A stretch of 64,000 nucleotides of DNA from Acidobacteriaceae bacterium. GTDB lineage: Bacteria > Acidobacteriota > Terriglobia > Terriglobales > Acidobacteriaceae. Positions 20,593 to 28,882 of the stretch are shown piece by piece (position 1 is the stretch's first letter; every line of letters starts with the position of its first letter). The stretch lies in the NCBI GenBank assembly GCA_021323655.1, contig JAJPKO010000012.1, positions 1 through 64,000 of the forward strand. The letters are read 5' to 3'. Both the position numbers and the translations under genes were made by a program. The notes under the pieces were generated by a model. That model did not search any database. It saw nothing but the letters and a program-made list of their open reading frames with translations, and had not been told where the DNA came from.

Positions 20593-21879
20593 TCAGACTG
20601 AATTGCAAGCGCTTCCTCGCTCCCAGGACGCCGCCATCTCCGCGCCTCTGGCTTCTCTGCCAAACGCCGTCACACACACCAGGTACACAGCCACAATCAC
20701 CACCGTCGCCGCCAGCACCCACGCATACCCGCCATAGTGTTCCGCGGCTTTTGCCTGCACTACTGCATTGCGTGAGGCCAGCAGATTGCCAATCTGATAA
20801 GCAAGCCCGGGAAACGTGGCACGCACCGGCGCTGGCGAAAGCTCCGTCAAATATGCAGGAACTACACCCCACGCTCCCTGCACCATAAACTGCATCAGAA
20901 AGGCTCCCGTCACCATCGCGCCTACTGATCCGCCAAACGCAAACAGCGGCACCACAGGCAAAGTCAGAAGCGTCGCTGCGATAATGGCCCGTTTGCGTCC
21001 AAACCGCTCAGAAATGGCCCCAAAGAGGACCCCTCCCAGCAATGCTCCAACGTTGTAAACAATCGCAATCGTGCCCGTAAGCGCGGCGGAGTAGTGGTGG
21101 TCTTTTTGCAAAAACGTTGGATACAGGTCCTGCGTCCCATGCGAAAACGAATTGAAGCCCGTCATCAGCAGCACAAGAAAAAGAAAAGTCAGTGCATATT
21201 TGCGCAAGTCACGCGCAGCAATCAAGCTGCTTCCACGCGCGCGCCGCCCTTCACGCCATACCGGCGATTCTTCCACCTTCATCCCGATATAGAAAATCAC
21301 CAGCGCCGGCAAAGCGCCCACCACAAACAATCCTCGCCAGCCCACCATGTGTCCATGCCAGCTCAAATGCGCAAAAACCCGGTACAGCGAGGCATAAGCC
21401 GCTGCAGCCGCCAGATATCCAATCGCATACCCTTCCTGCAACAGCCCGGAAAAAAATCCCCTGCCTTCCTTCGGCAGAGATTCAAATGCCAGTGCCGCTC
21501 CGACACCCCACTCCCCGCCCATCGCAATTCCAAACAGCGCACGTAGCACCAGCAGCGCGCTTAAAGAAGGCGCAAATGCGCAGGACAGTTCCAGAATCGA
21601 ATAGCACGCGATGTTCAGCATCAGCACCGGCCGCCTCCCAAAGCGGTCTGCCAGCGCCCCAAACAGAAACGCCCCCACAGGCCGAAACGCTAGCGTCAGA
21701 AACAGCGCCTCCGCGACAGCCGATGCGCGCACATGGAAATCCGCAGCCATGGCTGGAATGCAGAAGACCAGCAGGAAATAATCAAAAGCATCAAGCGACC
21801 ACCCCAGAAACGAGGCAAAAAAAGCATGCCGCTGGGCCGCCGTCAGATCACGAAAATGCGAGAAAAACCGCGTCTGCAT
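20593..21879 (-). CDS. MFS transporter, SHS (lactate/organic acid) type
   Basis: A 428-residue, 12-segment major facilitator. GWSLDAFDYFLLVFCIPAMA in the first helix, the loop 2-3 motif GALADRFGRRPVLM and its counterpart GAISERFGRKRAI are like those of sialate/lactate:H+ symporters. It imports a small organic acid with protons, by family. It lies 108 bp upstream of the Tat-exported dehydrogenase pair on the same strand, so it may import that enzyme's acid product. No strong ribosome site is visible before its ATG. Confidence 0.85.
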   Translation of the reverse strand: MQTRFFSHFRDLTAAQRHAFFASFLGWSLDAFDYFLLVFCIPAMAADFHVRASAVAEALFLTLAFRPVGAFLFGALADRFGRRPVLMLNIACYSILELSCAFAPSLSALLVLRALFGIAMGGEWGVGAALAFESLPKEGRGFFSGLLQEGYAIGYLAAAAAYASLYRVFAHLSWHGHMVGWRGLFVVGALPALVIFYIGMKVEESPVWREGRRARGSSLIAARDLRKYALTFLFLVLLMTGFNSFSHGTQDLYPTFLQKDHHYSAALTGTIAIVYNVGALLGGVLFGAISERFGRKRAIIAATLLTLPVVPLFAFGGSVGAMVTGAFLMQFMVQGAWGVVPAYLTELSPAPVRATFPGLAYQIGNLLASRNAVVQAKAAEHYGGYAWVLAATVVIVAVYLVCVTAFGREARGAEMAASWERGSACNSV

Positions 21880-21964
21880 CTGAAATCAAGAGAGTAGCAG
21901 AACAAAAGCAAAAGCGCCGACCAATGAGCGCAGCACTCTGACCCGGCCAAATGCGGCAGACAAA

Positions 21965-22048
21965 CCGGGTGCCCCATGTTCGCAAAGTCGAAGGCGCGCT
22001 AACATGGGCCTGTCCAGCCTGCGCGAAGCGCACTCCATATTCCACCCC
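21965..22048. repeat. Dispersed repeat family 1, copy B (most complete)
   Basis: It begins CCGGGTGCCCCATGTTCG. CCCATGTT pairs with AACATGGG, and the 3' module GGGCCTGTCCAGCCTGCGCG then AAGCGCACTCCATATTCCAC includes a TGCGC-GAA-GCGCA mini-hairpin. The whole 84-bp unit is intergenic. Related copies are at 15608, 29211, 13782 and 46848. Confidence 0.75.
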
Positions 22049-22093
22049 TAGAGCGCCGCAGCAAACTCAGGAAGGACTCGACAGCACACTCCC

Positions 22094-22162
22094 AAGTCCG
22101 GCGATACTGTCATTGGCGACGACGTAAAGGTCGAACTCGACATCGAACCCATTAAGCAGTAA
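22094..22162 (+). pseudogene. C-terminal remnant of a YceI-family gene
   Basis: The 22 codons KSGDTVIGDDVKVELDIEPI then KQ and a TAA stop reproduce the end of YceI-family lipocalin-like periplasmic proteins. Upstream the frame gives unrelated sequence and then the dispersed repeat, with no start codon, so only the tail remains. Recognition is by eye from a short stretch. Confidence 0.6.
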
Positions 22163-22216
22163 GTCCCGGGGCGCCGCTTTCCCGTTGCGCCCCTCTTTGA
22201 GTTATAAAAGGCATGT

Positions 22217-22717
22217 ATGGTCAGCAGGTTACAGGAAGAAATCAGGCAGACGCGTCCCTTCTCCAGCCTTGAAGACGAGGCCTTGCTCAACATTGTCCGC
22301 ACTGCTGACCGGCTTCAATACCACTTTCAGCAGGCGCTGAAGCCCCATGGCATCACGCCGACCCAATATAACGTGCTTCGTATTTTGAGAGGTGCGGGAG
22401 AGGCCGGCCTTCGATGTTCTGATATCGGCGAGCGTCTCATCAGCAGCGACCCCGACATCACCCGTCTTCTGGGCCGCCTCCAGAAGCTCAGACTCGTGCG
22501 GCGCCGACGCAACGCCAAAGACCGCCGTGTCATCTACGCACGCATCTCTCCCAAAGGACTGGAGCTTCTTGAAGAGCTCGATCCCGTCGTGAAGAAGCAC
22601 ACGCAGGAAATGCTGAAAGGCTTCAACCATGACAGACTCTTAACCCTAATCTCTCTTCTGGAAGAAGTGCGCGGCCAGCTTACGCAGGATGGGTCCGCAG
22701 CCTCGCGCCACGGCTAA
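22217..22717 (+). CDS. MarR family transcriptional regulator
   Basis: A 166-residue winged-helix regulator. ALKPHGITPTQYNVLRILRG is the helix leading to the DNA-binding region, and RCSDIGERLISSDPDITRLL then GRLQKLRLVRRRRNAKDRR is the recognition helix and wing with the conserved DRR. AAAAGG precedes the ATG by five bases. It overlaps the end of the convergent proline dehydrogenase gene by four bases. Its target is unknown; the YceI remnant upstream hints at a lost MarR-YceI pair, which is common elsewhere. Confidence 0.88.
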   Translation: MVSRLQEEIRQTRPFSSLEDEALLNIVRTADRLQYHFQQALKPHGITPTQYNVLRILRGAGEAGLRCSDIGERLISSDPDITRLLGRLQKLRLVRRRRNAKDRRVIYARISPKGLELLEELDPVVKKHTQEMLKGFNHDRLLTLISLLEEVRGQLTQDGSAASRHG

Positions 22718-23640
22718 TTCTTGAACAGGTTTCGCGCAATAAACAATGCGTTCGCAGGTCGCTCCGCCAGCCGCCGCATAAAGTAGGGATACCACTCTGC
22801 TCCAAAAGGCACATATACCCGCATCTTGAACCCTTCCTTCACCAGCGATTTCTGTAGATCACGGCGTATCCCATACAGCATCTGGAACTCGAAACACCCG
22901 GGATCCAGCTTGTGCTCCCGTACAAACTGCTTCGTCGCCGCAATCATCTGCTCATCGTGCGTGGCAATTCCGTGATAGATGCCGCTCGTCAGCAACACAC
23001 GCATCAGCCTTACAAAGTTCGCATCCACGTCCTTCTTTTCCGGAAAAGCAATGCTGGCCGGTTCTTTATAAGCGCCCTTACACAGCCGGATACGGATACC
23101 ATCTCCCGTCAGCGTCCGAATATCATCCGCACTGCGGAAAAGATACGCCTGGATCACCACCCCCACGTGGCCGCGGTTTCCCGGGACCGCATGCAGCCGC
23201 CGCACCATATCAATCGTCGCCTGCGTGTACTCGCTGCCTTCCATGTCCACCCGGACAAACGTATTCGCGGCCACCGCATGCTGCACCAGTTCTGCAACAA
23301 TTTCCTCCGCCAGTCCAGGATCAAGGTACATCCCCATCTGGGTCAGCTTCAGGCTCACATTGGCGTCCAGTTTCTGGCTCTCGATAGCATCCAGCAGGCG
23401 GTGGTACACCTCTGCCGAGCGGCGCGCCTCATCCGGAGTCGTAACATTCTCGCCCAGGCTGTCCAGCGTCGAGGCTATTCCCAGATTACCCAGCGCCCTG
23501 GCCGAGCGCACCACTTCCTCAATGTCCATTCCGGCCACAAAGCGCGAGGACATCCGGCGGCCCACCGCCGACCGTTCCGAGAATTTTCTTATAGATGAAT
23601 TACGCGAAAGGGCAATAAAAAAAGAGCGAAGAATCGGCAT
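22714..23640 (-). CDS. putA: Proline dehydrogenase (monofunctional)
   Basis: This 308-residue TIM-barrel flavoenzyme oxidises proline to pyrroline-5-carboxylate, feeding electrons to quinones. Conserved segments are NVSLKLTQMGMYLDP, FVRVDMEGSEYTQAT, the IRLCKGAYKEP motif with the FAD-binding Lys, GIATHDE, and FEFQMLYGIRRDLQ followed by RVYVPFGAEWYPYFMRRLAERP. No P5C dehydrogenase domain is fused or adjacent, unlike full-length PutA, so the symbol covers only the first activity. The ATG at 23640 gives the family length for the short bacterial form. Confidence 0.93.
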   Translation of the reverse strand: MPILRSFFIALSRNSSIRKFSERSAVGRRMSSRFVAGMDIEEVVRSARALGNLGIASTLDSLGENVTTPDEARRSAEVYHRLLDAIESQKLDANVSLKLTQMGMYLDPGLAEEIVAELVQHAVAANTFVRVDMEGSEYTQATIDMVRRLHAVPGNRGHVGVVIQAYLFRSADDIRTLTGDGIRIRLCKGAYKEPASIAFPEKKDVDANFVRLMRVLLTSGIYHGIATHDEQMIAATKQFVREHKLDPGCFEFQMLYGIRRDLQKSLVKEGFKMRVYVPFGAEWYPYFMRRLAERPANALFIARNLFKN

Positions 23641-23772
23641 ATCTTTACTGGCTTTTTAGACGAACTTTTTATTTTCTCACACTGCTCCATCGGCAAAGCT
23701 GGTAACTCTTTCCTGCTTCGGCAGAAAATTCTCGCAATTTTTACCGCTTAAGAAACCTCATTGTCACAGGCA

Positions 23773-23881
23773 GGCATCAGAGTTAGTGCAAGAAAGCTGT
23801 ATGCCGCTGGACAGACCGGGTCCTCCAGCGATTCCAAAACAATTTTGCTCATCTGCGCAGCTCACCAGCGCAGATCTTTTT
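23773..23881 (+). ncRNA. Structured leader with terminal terminator-like hairpin
   Basis: Three stems follow one another before the small zinc-protein gene: GGCAT (23773-23777) with ATGCC (23801-23805); CGCTGGA (23805-23811) with TCCAGCG (23824-23830); and ATCTGCGC (23851-23858) with GCGCAGAT (23868-23875), the last followed by CTTTTTC. The U-tract hairpin ends just before GGGGAGAAGG, the ribosome site of the next gene. This is the layout of an attenuator or riboswitch, or of a small RNA that ends here. I do not recognise a known class. The rest of 23641-23772 shows nothing clear. Confidence 0.5.
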
Positions 23882-23894
23882 CGGGGAGAAGGTT

Positions 23895-24143
23895 ATGGTC
23901 AACAATTGCGCGAACCCTGAGTGCGCAAAGCCACTACTTTATCTGCGCGAAGGCAGGATCTTTGTCTTCGACATCACCGGCAAAACAGACGGTGCGCCCC
24001 GCCGCCTGGAACACTATTGGCTTTGCGGCCCATGTTCTGAGCACTTCATCATCGAAAGGGAAGCCGGATCTGGAATCCGCCTGGTGCCCCGCCGGGCCGG
24101 TACAGGGCACCTCCACCCGGAGGTCATGGCATTGGCTTCCTGA
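23895..24143 (+). CDS. Small zinc-knuckle protein, function unknown
   Basis: An 82-residue protein with two cysteine pairs: NCANPECAKP near the N-terminus and WLCGPCSEHF near residue 45, a zinc-ribbon arrangement. Between them is LLYLREGRIFVFDI and LEHYW. I recognise it as a small-protein type common in Acidobacteria, but no function is known to me. A strong GGGGAGAAGG site precedes the ATG, directly after the leader hairpin. It ends before a bidirectional terminator. Confidence 0.8.
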   Translation: MVNNCANPECAKPLLYLREGRIFVFDITGKTDGAPRRLEHYWLCGPCSEHFIIEREAGSGIRLVPRRAGTGHLHPEVMALAS

Positions 24144-24162
24144 AAAAGGCACGCTGAATCAG

Positions 24163-24192
24163 AAAAACGCCCCCTCAGAAGGGGCGTTTTTC
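24163..24192. terminator. Bidirectional intrinsic terminator
   Basis: AAAAACGCCCC and GGGGCGTTTTT form an 11-bp stem with a short loop (CTCAGAA). The A-run on one side and T-run on the other let it serve both the rightward zinc-protein gene and the leftward glycosyltransferase gene, whose stop codon is a few bases away. Confidence 0.9.
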
Positions 24193-24196
24193 TTTG

Positions 24197-24973
24197 TCAG
24201 CGCTGCCCTTTCGCCACAGCCACCGGAGGCGCAATGTCCTTCACCTGCCGGTCATACACTCCTGTAAACGCGTTCCAGCGGATATACACCAGCTCCTCCA
24301 GCATCTGCACACCATCTTTCAGATAGCTGATCCGGGTCCGCTCATCATGTCCCCAGGTCACCGGAACTTCCCGCACCGTATATCCCCGCTTCAGCGCGAT
24401 AAAAAGGATCTCTGGATCAAATCCCCAGCGCTCAATCTGCTGCAATTGAAAAATGGTCTGCGCCGCCTGCCGCCGGAATGCCTTGAACCCGCACTGCGTA
24501 TCTGCAAACGGAAGTCCCATGATTAGCCGCGTCACTGCATTAAAGCAGCGGCCAAAGAACCTGCGATACAGCGGCTGTTGGATGGTCTGCCGTTTCCTCT
24601 CCAGCCACCGGGAGCCAATCGCAATGTCCGCACCTTCCCGGATCGCGGCAAAAAGCTGCTCCGCCTCATCCATCGGCGCGGAAAGATCAGCGTCCGTAAA
24701 CATCACAATCTCGCCCGTAGCATGTAGAATTCCATTCCGCACGCTGAAGCCTTTGCCCCGGTTTCCCGGGTTCTCCACCAGCTTGATCATCGGGTCTTGT
24801 GCCGCAAATGATGCAACAATCGCAGCCGTATCGTCCTGCGATCCATCATTCACAACCAGCACTTCCGCATTCCAGTTGTGCCTGCGAATACACTCGAGGA
24901 CCTCAGCAAGCGTATTTCTGATCCGGGCACTTTCGTTGTACGCCGGAATGACGATACTGTATTCGGGATTCAC
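24197..24973 (-). CDS. Family 2 glycosyltransferase, dolichyl/polyprenyl-phosphate type
   Basis: A 258-residue GT-A transferase. SIVIPAYNESARI, VLVVNDGSQDDT, GKGFSVRNGI, MFTDADLSAP (the DxD metal site) and DTQCGFKAFRR match the dolichyl-phosphate beta-glucosyltransferase group, which loads a sugar on polyprenyl phosphate at the inner membrane. No C-terminal membrane segments are present. The start is a GTG at 24973. It stands alone; the 219 bp upstream (24974-25192) shows nothing notable. Sugar specificity is unknown. Confidence 0.88.
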   Translation of the reverse strand: MNPEYSIVIPAYNESARIRNTLAEVLECIRRHNWNAEVLVVNDGSQDDTAAIVASFAAQDPMIKLVENPGNRGKGFSVRNGILHATGEIVMFTDADLSAPMDEAEQLFAAIREGADIAIGSRWLERKRQTIQQPLYRRFFGRCFNAVTRLIMGLPFADTQCGFKAFRRQAAQTIFQLQQIERWGFDPEILFIALKRGYTVREVPVTWGHDERTRISYLKDGVQMLEELVYIRWNAFTGVYDRQVKDIAPPVAVAKGQR

Positions 24974-25192
24974 TGGAAAATCGCGCAGCCTTCTTCCGTA
25001 ATCATATTCGGATTTACACCGTTTTCATAGAAAGGCCCGCGATTAACTGCCTCCTGCTGCTGCGCTTACGGCCCTCAGACCACGCTATCGTGTGCCAACT
25101 CAGATAACTCCGGAGAATCTTTTTCCATTTCCCCCGCATCGCTATACCGTTGTAGGATGTCGAACAGCAAGCCAGCCTGTGGAGGATGAACA

Positions 25193-25492
25193 ATGGGCCT
25201 AAGTGAAGCTGGCAATACCCCTGAGCTTCAGCAATCGCACTTCGATTCTCAGCAGACCCCGGAAGAAATCCAGGAAGAGCAGCGAAAACTCCGCCGCCTT
25301 CAGATGATCATGAACATGGTCATGTCCGTCATCAGTCAGGACACTTCCCTCACCATAGACGAAGCGTCAGAAATGGTCGCCGACACCCGCCGCGCTGCGC
25401 TCGCCATGTTCCCCGGCAAAGAACTCGCCTGGGACATCATCTACCGGCCCCGCCTCCAGCGCCTTATGCGCGAGCGTTACCGAATCCAGTAG
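25193..25492 (+). CDS. Small hypothetical protein
   Basis: A 99-residue soluble protein, unrecognised. It has a polar Gln/Glu-rich N-terminal third and a helical middle, RKLRRLQMIMNMVMSVISQD, then a basic end. GGAGGAT precedes the ATG at good spacing and codon use is like its neighbours, supporting a real gene. It converges on the DUF3108 gene, with three bases between the stops. Confidence 0.72.
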   Translation: MGLSEAGNTPELQQSHFDSQQTPEEIQEEQRKLRRLQMIMNMVMSVISQDTSLTIDEASEMVADTRRAALAMFPGKELAWDIIYRPRLQRLMRERYRIQ

Positions 25493-25495
25493 TGC

Positions 25496-26275
25496 TTACT
25501 TCGGGTCTATGCTCGTCAACTGGAACGTAAGGGTTCCCCAGAAAAGCCGTGCCCGCATCTGCACCGGAATGTGCCGCTCATCATCCGTGTACCAGATCCA
25601 GATGTTCCCGCGGTTCTTCACCACGCCAGCATCCGCCGACGGCTGCACCCGCACCGTCTGGTATGTCCCCGAAGGTGTCCGCAATGACTCCCTGCTCTCC
25701 ACCTTCATCGTCACCGGCACCGTTCGCATCGCATCATACACCGGGACCTGAAAGCTCCGCCCCACCTGCAGGGGCTGTGAAGCGGTATAGAAAATCGCCG
25801 AAAGCAGGTCGCTTACGCACGCAGGTAGCGGCGCCTCCTGGTGCTTCGTAATTCCTGACACCAGGTTCTTTTCATCCAGAACAGCCTTCTTCTGCGCATA
25901 ATTAAAATCCAGCGTGCTGTTCACCTGCCGGTGCCCTTCCTGCAACTGCTTACTGAAGGCAATCGAGCAGCCCGTCCTCCGGTTAAACGACGACTGGAAC
26001 CGGTCGCTCACCCGGTAAATCAGGTTGACCGCCCCAATCGAATCGCCCACCACCGTAATGTGCTGCGTGTCCCCTTCCGCTTCCTGATGAAAGCTCACCA
26101 CGCCCGCCGGAAACACACGCCAGTCCACGCTGTAATTCAGCGTCTGCCTGGCCGGCAACCCGAACCCCGGATGGGGCTCCGACAGCTGCGGTACGTTCTG
26201 CGGAGACTGCGCCTTCACCGCCGCAGGCAGCAAAAAGCACAACACAGGGGGGAGCAATCGTAAACGCCAGGTCAA
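25496..26275 (-). CDS. DUF3108 family periplasmic protein
   Basis: A 259-residue protein with a signal peptide (about 1-22, ending AVKAQ). The core YSVDWRVFPAGVVSFHQEAEG, VSDRFQSSFNRRTGC and GNIWIWYTDDERHIPVQMRA are typical of DUF3108, beta-rich envelope proteins of unknown function. The only start in range is a TTG at 26275. It lies 16 bp after the methyltransferase-like gene and probably forms an operon with it and the glycosyltransferase upstream. Confidence 0.82.
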   Translation of the reverse strand: MTWRLRLLPPVLCFLLPAAVKAQSPQNVPQLSEPHPGFGLPARQTLNYSVDWRVFPAGVVSFHQEAEGDTQHITVVGDSIGAVNLIYRVSDRFQSSFNRRTGCSIAFSKQLQEGHRQVNSTLDFNYAQKKAVLDEKNLVSGITKHQEAPLPACVSDLLSAIFYTASQPLQVGRSFQVPVYDAMRTVPVTMKVESRESLRTPSGTYQTVRVQPSADAGVVKNRGNIWIWYTDDERHIPVQMRARLFWGTLTFQLTSIDPK

Positions 26276-26291
26276 AATATGGGCTCACTCG

Positions 26292-26846
26292 TCAATGAAA
26301 ATAGATAATTCTGAGGGCGAGCACTGCATAAATGGCCGCCGCTCCTATGAGTGCATTGTACTCGCGGTGTTTCCTGTACAACGCCAGCGAAAACTCTCCC
26401 GCACCCGCCTCCCGAAATCGCGCCGGGCGCAGACGGGGCAACAACCGCGGCACGCTCGCCGCATATGCCTCAAATCCCGCAAAGGCCCCGCGCAAAAAAT
26501 TTTCTTCTGACCGAATCACCGGAACATAAATCACTGCAAACAACACCGCCAGCAACAGCACCACCACAATGCTTCTTGATGCAGCCGCAAAACCAAACGC
26601 AATCAGCATGGATCCCAGATACAGCGGATTCCGCGTGTACGCATAAGGTCCGGTCACCGTCAGCTCCGCGTTCTTCTTTACATAGCCTGAGGCATAGGCG
26701 CGCAGCCACAGCCCCGGAACCACCAGCACCAGGCTCCACATCGCGGAAGCAATCGTGGGCCGCGCCAGCAGAATGTACACCACGGCAAACACAAACCCCA
26801 TCGGCACACGGATGCGCCGCGCAATTCGGCCCCAGTCAGCGGCCAT
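26292..26846 (-). CDS. Isoprenylcysteine/phospholipid methyltransferase-like membrane protein
   Basis: A 184-residue membrane protein with about four hydrophobic segments. GPYAYTRNPLYLGSMLIAFG and the later VIRSEENFLRGAFAGFEAYA form the SAM-binding signature of the ICMT/PEMT superfamily (RNPxY then EExxL). Bacterial members methylate lipids or small molecules; substrate unknown. The ATG at 26846 lies inside the end of the family 9 glycosyltransferase gene (11-bp overlap), showing coupling. Confidence 0.82.
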   Translation of the reverse strand: MAADWGRIARRIRVPMGFVFAVVYILLARPTIASAMWSLVLVVPGLWLRAYASGYVKKNAELTVTGPYAYTRNPLYLGSMLIAFGFAAASRSIVVVLLLAVLFAVIYVPVIRSEENFLRGAFAGFEAYAASVPRLLPRLRPARFREAGAGEFSLALYRKHREYNALIGAAAIYAVLALRIIYFH

Positions 26847-27894
26847 CTGTAGCGGCCTCCTTCAAAAGATCTTCAGCCGCAGCCAGCACGTCCTCCGCCG
26901 AGATCGTCAGCAATCCGGCCTCCGGCTCGGCCCTCCGGCTATGGTCGCGCCTGCTCTCCGGGTGCCGCAATACCCGAAATCTCCCACCAAACGGTCCATT
27001 CCGTGCCGGGTCCGTTGGACCATAGATTCCCACCACTGGAACACCCAGTGCCGAAGCCAGATGCAGCGGCCCCGTGTCTCCGGCAATCAAAACACACGCG
27101 CGACGCGTAAGCGCAATCAGCTCGTCCAGCTCTGGAGAAAGCACCTCGGCCACGCTGCCACTGGCCGCATTCACCTCGTGGGCCAGCTTTTCTTCCCCCG
27201 GCCCTGCATTCATCACCACACGAAAGCCTTTTTCCGCCAGAGTGCGTGCCACCACGCCATAACGCTCCGCCGGCCAGCGCTTCGCTCCCCATCCAGCTCC
27301 CGGATTCAAAATCACCAGCTTCCCGGCCATCGCCCCAAATCTGCGTTCGGCCACACCACTCACCGGAAGCCATGGCTTCACCAGCGGAAGCTGCTCGCCC
27401 GCAACTGCGTTGGCGACCTCCACGGCCTGCTCAATCACATGCACGCCCTGCGTCTCTACCCGTTCATCAAACAGATACTGCGCAGCCCACTCGCGCGGCT
27501 TCGCTTCCCCAATCAGTCTCGGCGAATACGCCCACTTCCCCAGCACCGCCGAGCGTACCGCGCCCTGCAGGTCCACGCATACATCGTATTGGGATTCCCT
27601 CAATTCGCGACGCACGCGTCGGATATCGCTCACCGTATCAGCGCTCAATGGGCTTCTGCCCCACTGCTTCGCAGGAACAATATGGATACGGTCGGCCACA
27701 GGCATCGCAGGGCCTCGCGCTACTGCGTCCTTTGCCGCCAGCAACCCGCGCCATTGCGGCTCAACCGCCCAGCCCAGAAACCATTCCGGATGCGCCGCGC
27801 GCAACGCCGTAACGGCCGGAAGAGCATGCAGAATGTCTCCCATCGCGCCCAGTCTTACAATGAGCACTCTCAATGGCTGAGTATCAGTTGGCAA
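26836..27894 (-). CDS. Family 9 glycosyltransferase (heptosyltransferase-like)
   Basis: A 352-residue GT-B transferase of the LPS heptosyltransferase family. RVLIVRLGAMGDILHALPAV is the WaaC-like N-terminus and the donor site shows LIAGDTGPLHLASALGVPVV with GIYGPTDPARNGPFG. It adds a heptose or related sugar to the lipid A inner core by family, at the cytoplasmic face. A TTG at 27894 is the apparent start; no clear ribosome site is seen, and a GTG ten codons in is an alternative. First gene of a three-gene leftward unit; the tRNA-Arg lies just upstream on the same strand. Confidence 0.85.
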   Translation of the reverse strand: MPTDTQPLRVLIVRLGAMGDILHALPAVTALRAAHPEWFLGWAVEPQWRGLLAAKDAVARGPAMPVADRIHIVPAKQWGRSPLSADTVSDIRRVRRELRESQYDVCVDLQGAVRSAVLGKWAYSPRLIGEAKPREWAAQYLFDERVETQGVHVIEQAVEVANAVAGEQLPLVKPWLPVSGVAERRFGAMAGKLVILNPGAGWGAKRWPAERYGVVARTLAEKGFRVVMNAGPGEEKLAHEVNAASGSVAEVLSPELDELIALTRRACVLIAGDTGPLHLASALGVPVVGIYGPTDPARNGPFGGRFRVLRHPESRRDHSRRAEPEAGLLTISAEDVLAAAEDLLKEAATDGR

Positions 27895-27915
27895 ATATTG
27901 ATTTTCTCACGGGAG

Positions 27916-27992
27916 TGGCGCGCCCGGAGAGATTCGAACTCCCGACCTAATGCTCCGGAGGCATTCGCTCTATCCAGCTGAGCTACGGGCGC
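27916..27992 (-). tRNA. tRNA-Arg (anticodon CCG)
   Basis: Read leftward, the acceptor stem GCGCCCG pairs with CGGGCGC, followed by discriminator G and an encoded CCA. The anticodon stem AATGC/GCATT encloses loop CTCCGGA, giving anticodon CCG, which reads CGG. The T-loop TTCGAAT and D-arm AGCTCAGCTGGATAGAGC are standard. A TATAGT box lies just upstream in reading direction (around 28000-28009). Confidence 0.96.
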
Positions 27993-28071
27993 GTATGTCT
28001 AGGATACTATACCTCTTTGACAGAACGGCGACGCGGCGCTTTCATAGAAAAGCAGTCCAAGGAGGAAGCAC

Positions 28072-28623
28072 ATGATGCAACGCAGGAATCTCGCCAAACT
28101 CATCTGTAGCGCATTGTTCACAACCATTCTCACCAGCACCGCCTTTGCTCAGAACAACGGCAAGCCGCCACTCAGCCCACCCGCGAAGGCCAGCGTCAGC
28201 CTCAACGGCCGCACCGTCACCATTGATTACAGCGCCCCCTCCATGCGCGGACGCAAAATCTTTGGCGGGCTCGTGCCCTGGGGCCAGGTCTGGCGCACTG
28301 GCGCAAACGCCGCGACTACACTCAAAACAGACGTAAATCTCAGAATCGGCACCCTTGGCGTCCCCGCCGGGACCTATACCCTCTACACTGTCCCCGAAGA
28401 ACATGGCTGGACACTCATCGTCAACCGCCAGACGGGCCAGTGGGGCACACAATATGACCAGAGCAAAGACCTGGGCCGCGTAAAAATGTCAGAAGGCGTA
28501 GTCCCCAGCAGCCCGGTTGAAACCTTCCAGATCAAGTTTGAGAACACCCGCGGCAACTCCACCGAGCTGCATCTGGAATGGGAAACCACCAACGTCTTTG
28601 TCAGCGTGACGGCTGTCCCCTGA
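28072..28623 (+). CDS. DUF2911 secreted protein
   Basis: A 183-residue protein with a signal peptide (about 1-26, ending STAFAQ). The core TIDYSAPSMRGRKIFGGLVP, WGQVWRTGANAATTL and GTYTLYTVPEEHGWTLIVNR identifies DUF2911, which is common in Acidobacteria and Bacteroidetes with unknown role. AAGGAGG stands seven bases before the first of two adjacent ATG codons. It overlaps the 3' end of the convergent small gene by about 23 bp. Confidence 0.88.
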   Translation: MMQRRNLAKLICSALFTTILTSTAFAQNNGKPPLSPPAKASVSLNGRTVTIDYSAPSMRGRKIFGGLVPWGQVWRTGANAATTLKTDVNLRIGTLGVPAGTYTLYTVPEEHGWTLIVNRQTGQWGTQYDQSKDLGRVKMSEGVVPSSPVETFQIKFENTRGNSTELHLEWETTNVFVSVTAVP

Positions 28624-28882
28624 TCGGCTCCCTGGCCTGTTCCAGCTCCTGCATCACTGACTGGATCAGTTCCTTCGCGCCGTTGATCCTGCCCATCACC
28701 GTTTCAAGATCGAGGGCAGGCTTCGCCGGATTGTGGTTCGACGTACAGTAGACCCCATGCTGACCGATGAGGATAAGTGCATCGGTCAGCGCATCCAGTG
28801 TCACCGCCAGCCTGCCGCGGGCCGTACCCATCATGAACTCATACTTTTCCAGCTCGTCCCTGCGGTCGTGAAAAATAGACAT
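28601..28882 (-). CDS. Small hypothetical protein
   Basis: A 93-residue soluble, mostly helical protein starting MSIFHDRRDELEKYEFMMG. CAGGAGAG precedes the ATG at 28882, making it a better start than one ten codons upstream. No motif or family is recognised. It converges on and overlaps the DUF2911 gene's end. Plain composition and a good ribosome site support coding; evidence is moderate. Confidence 0.6.
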   Translation of the reverse strand: MSIFHDRRDELEKYEFMMGTARGRLAVTLDALTDALILIGQHGVYCTSNHNPAKPALDLETVMGRINGAKELIQSVMQELEQAREPIRGQPSR

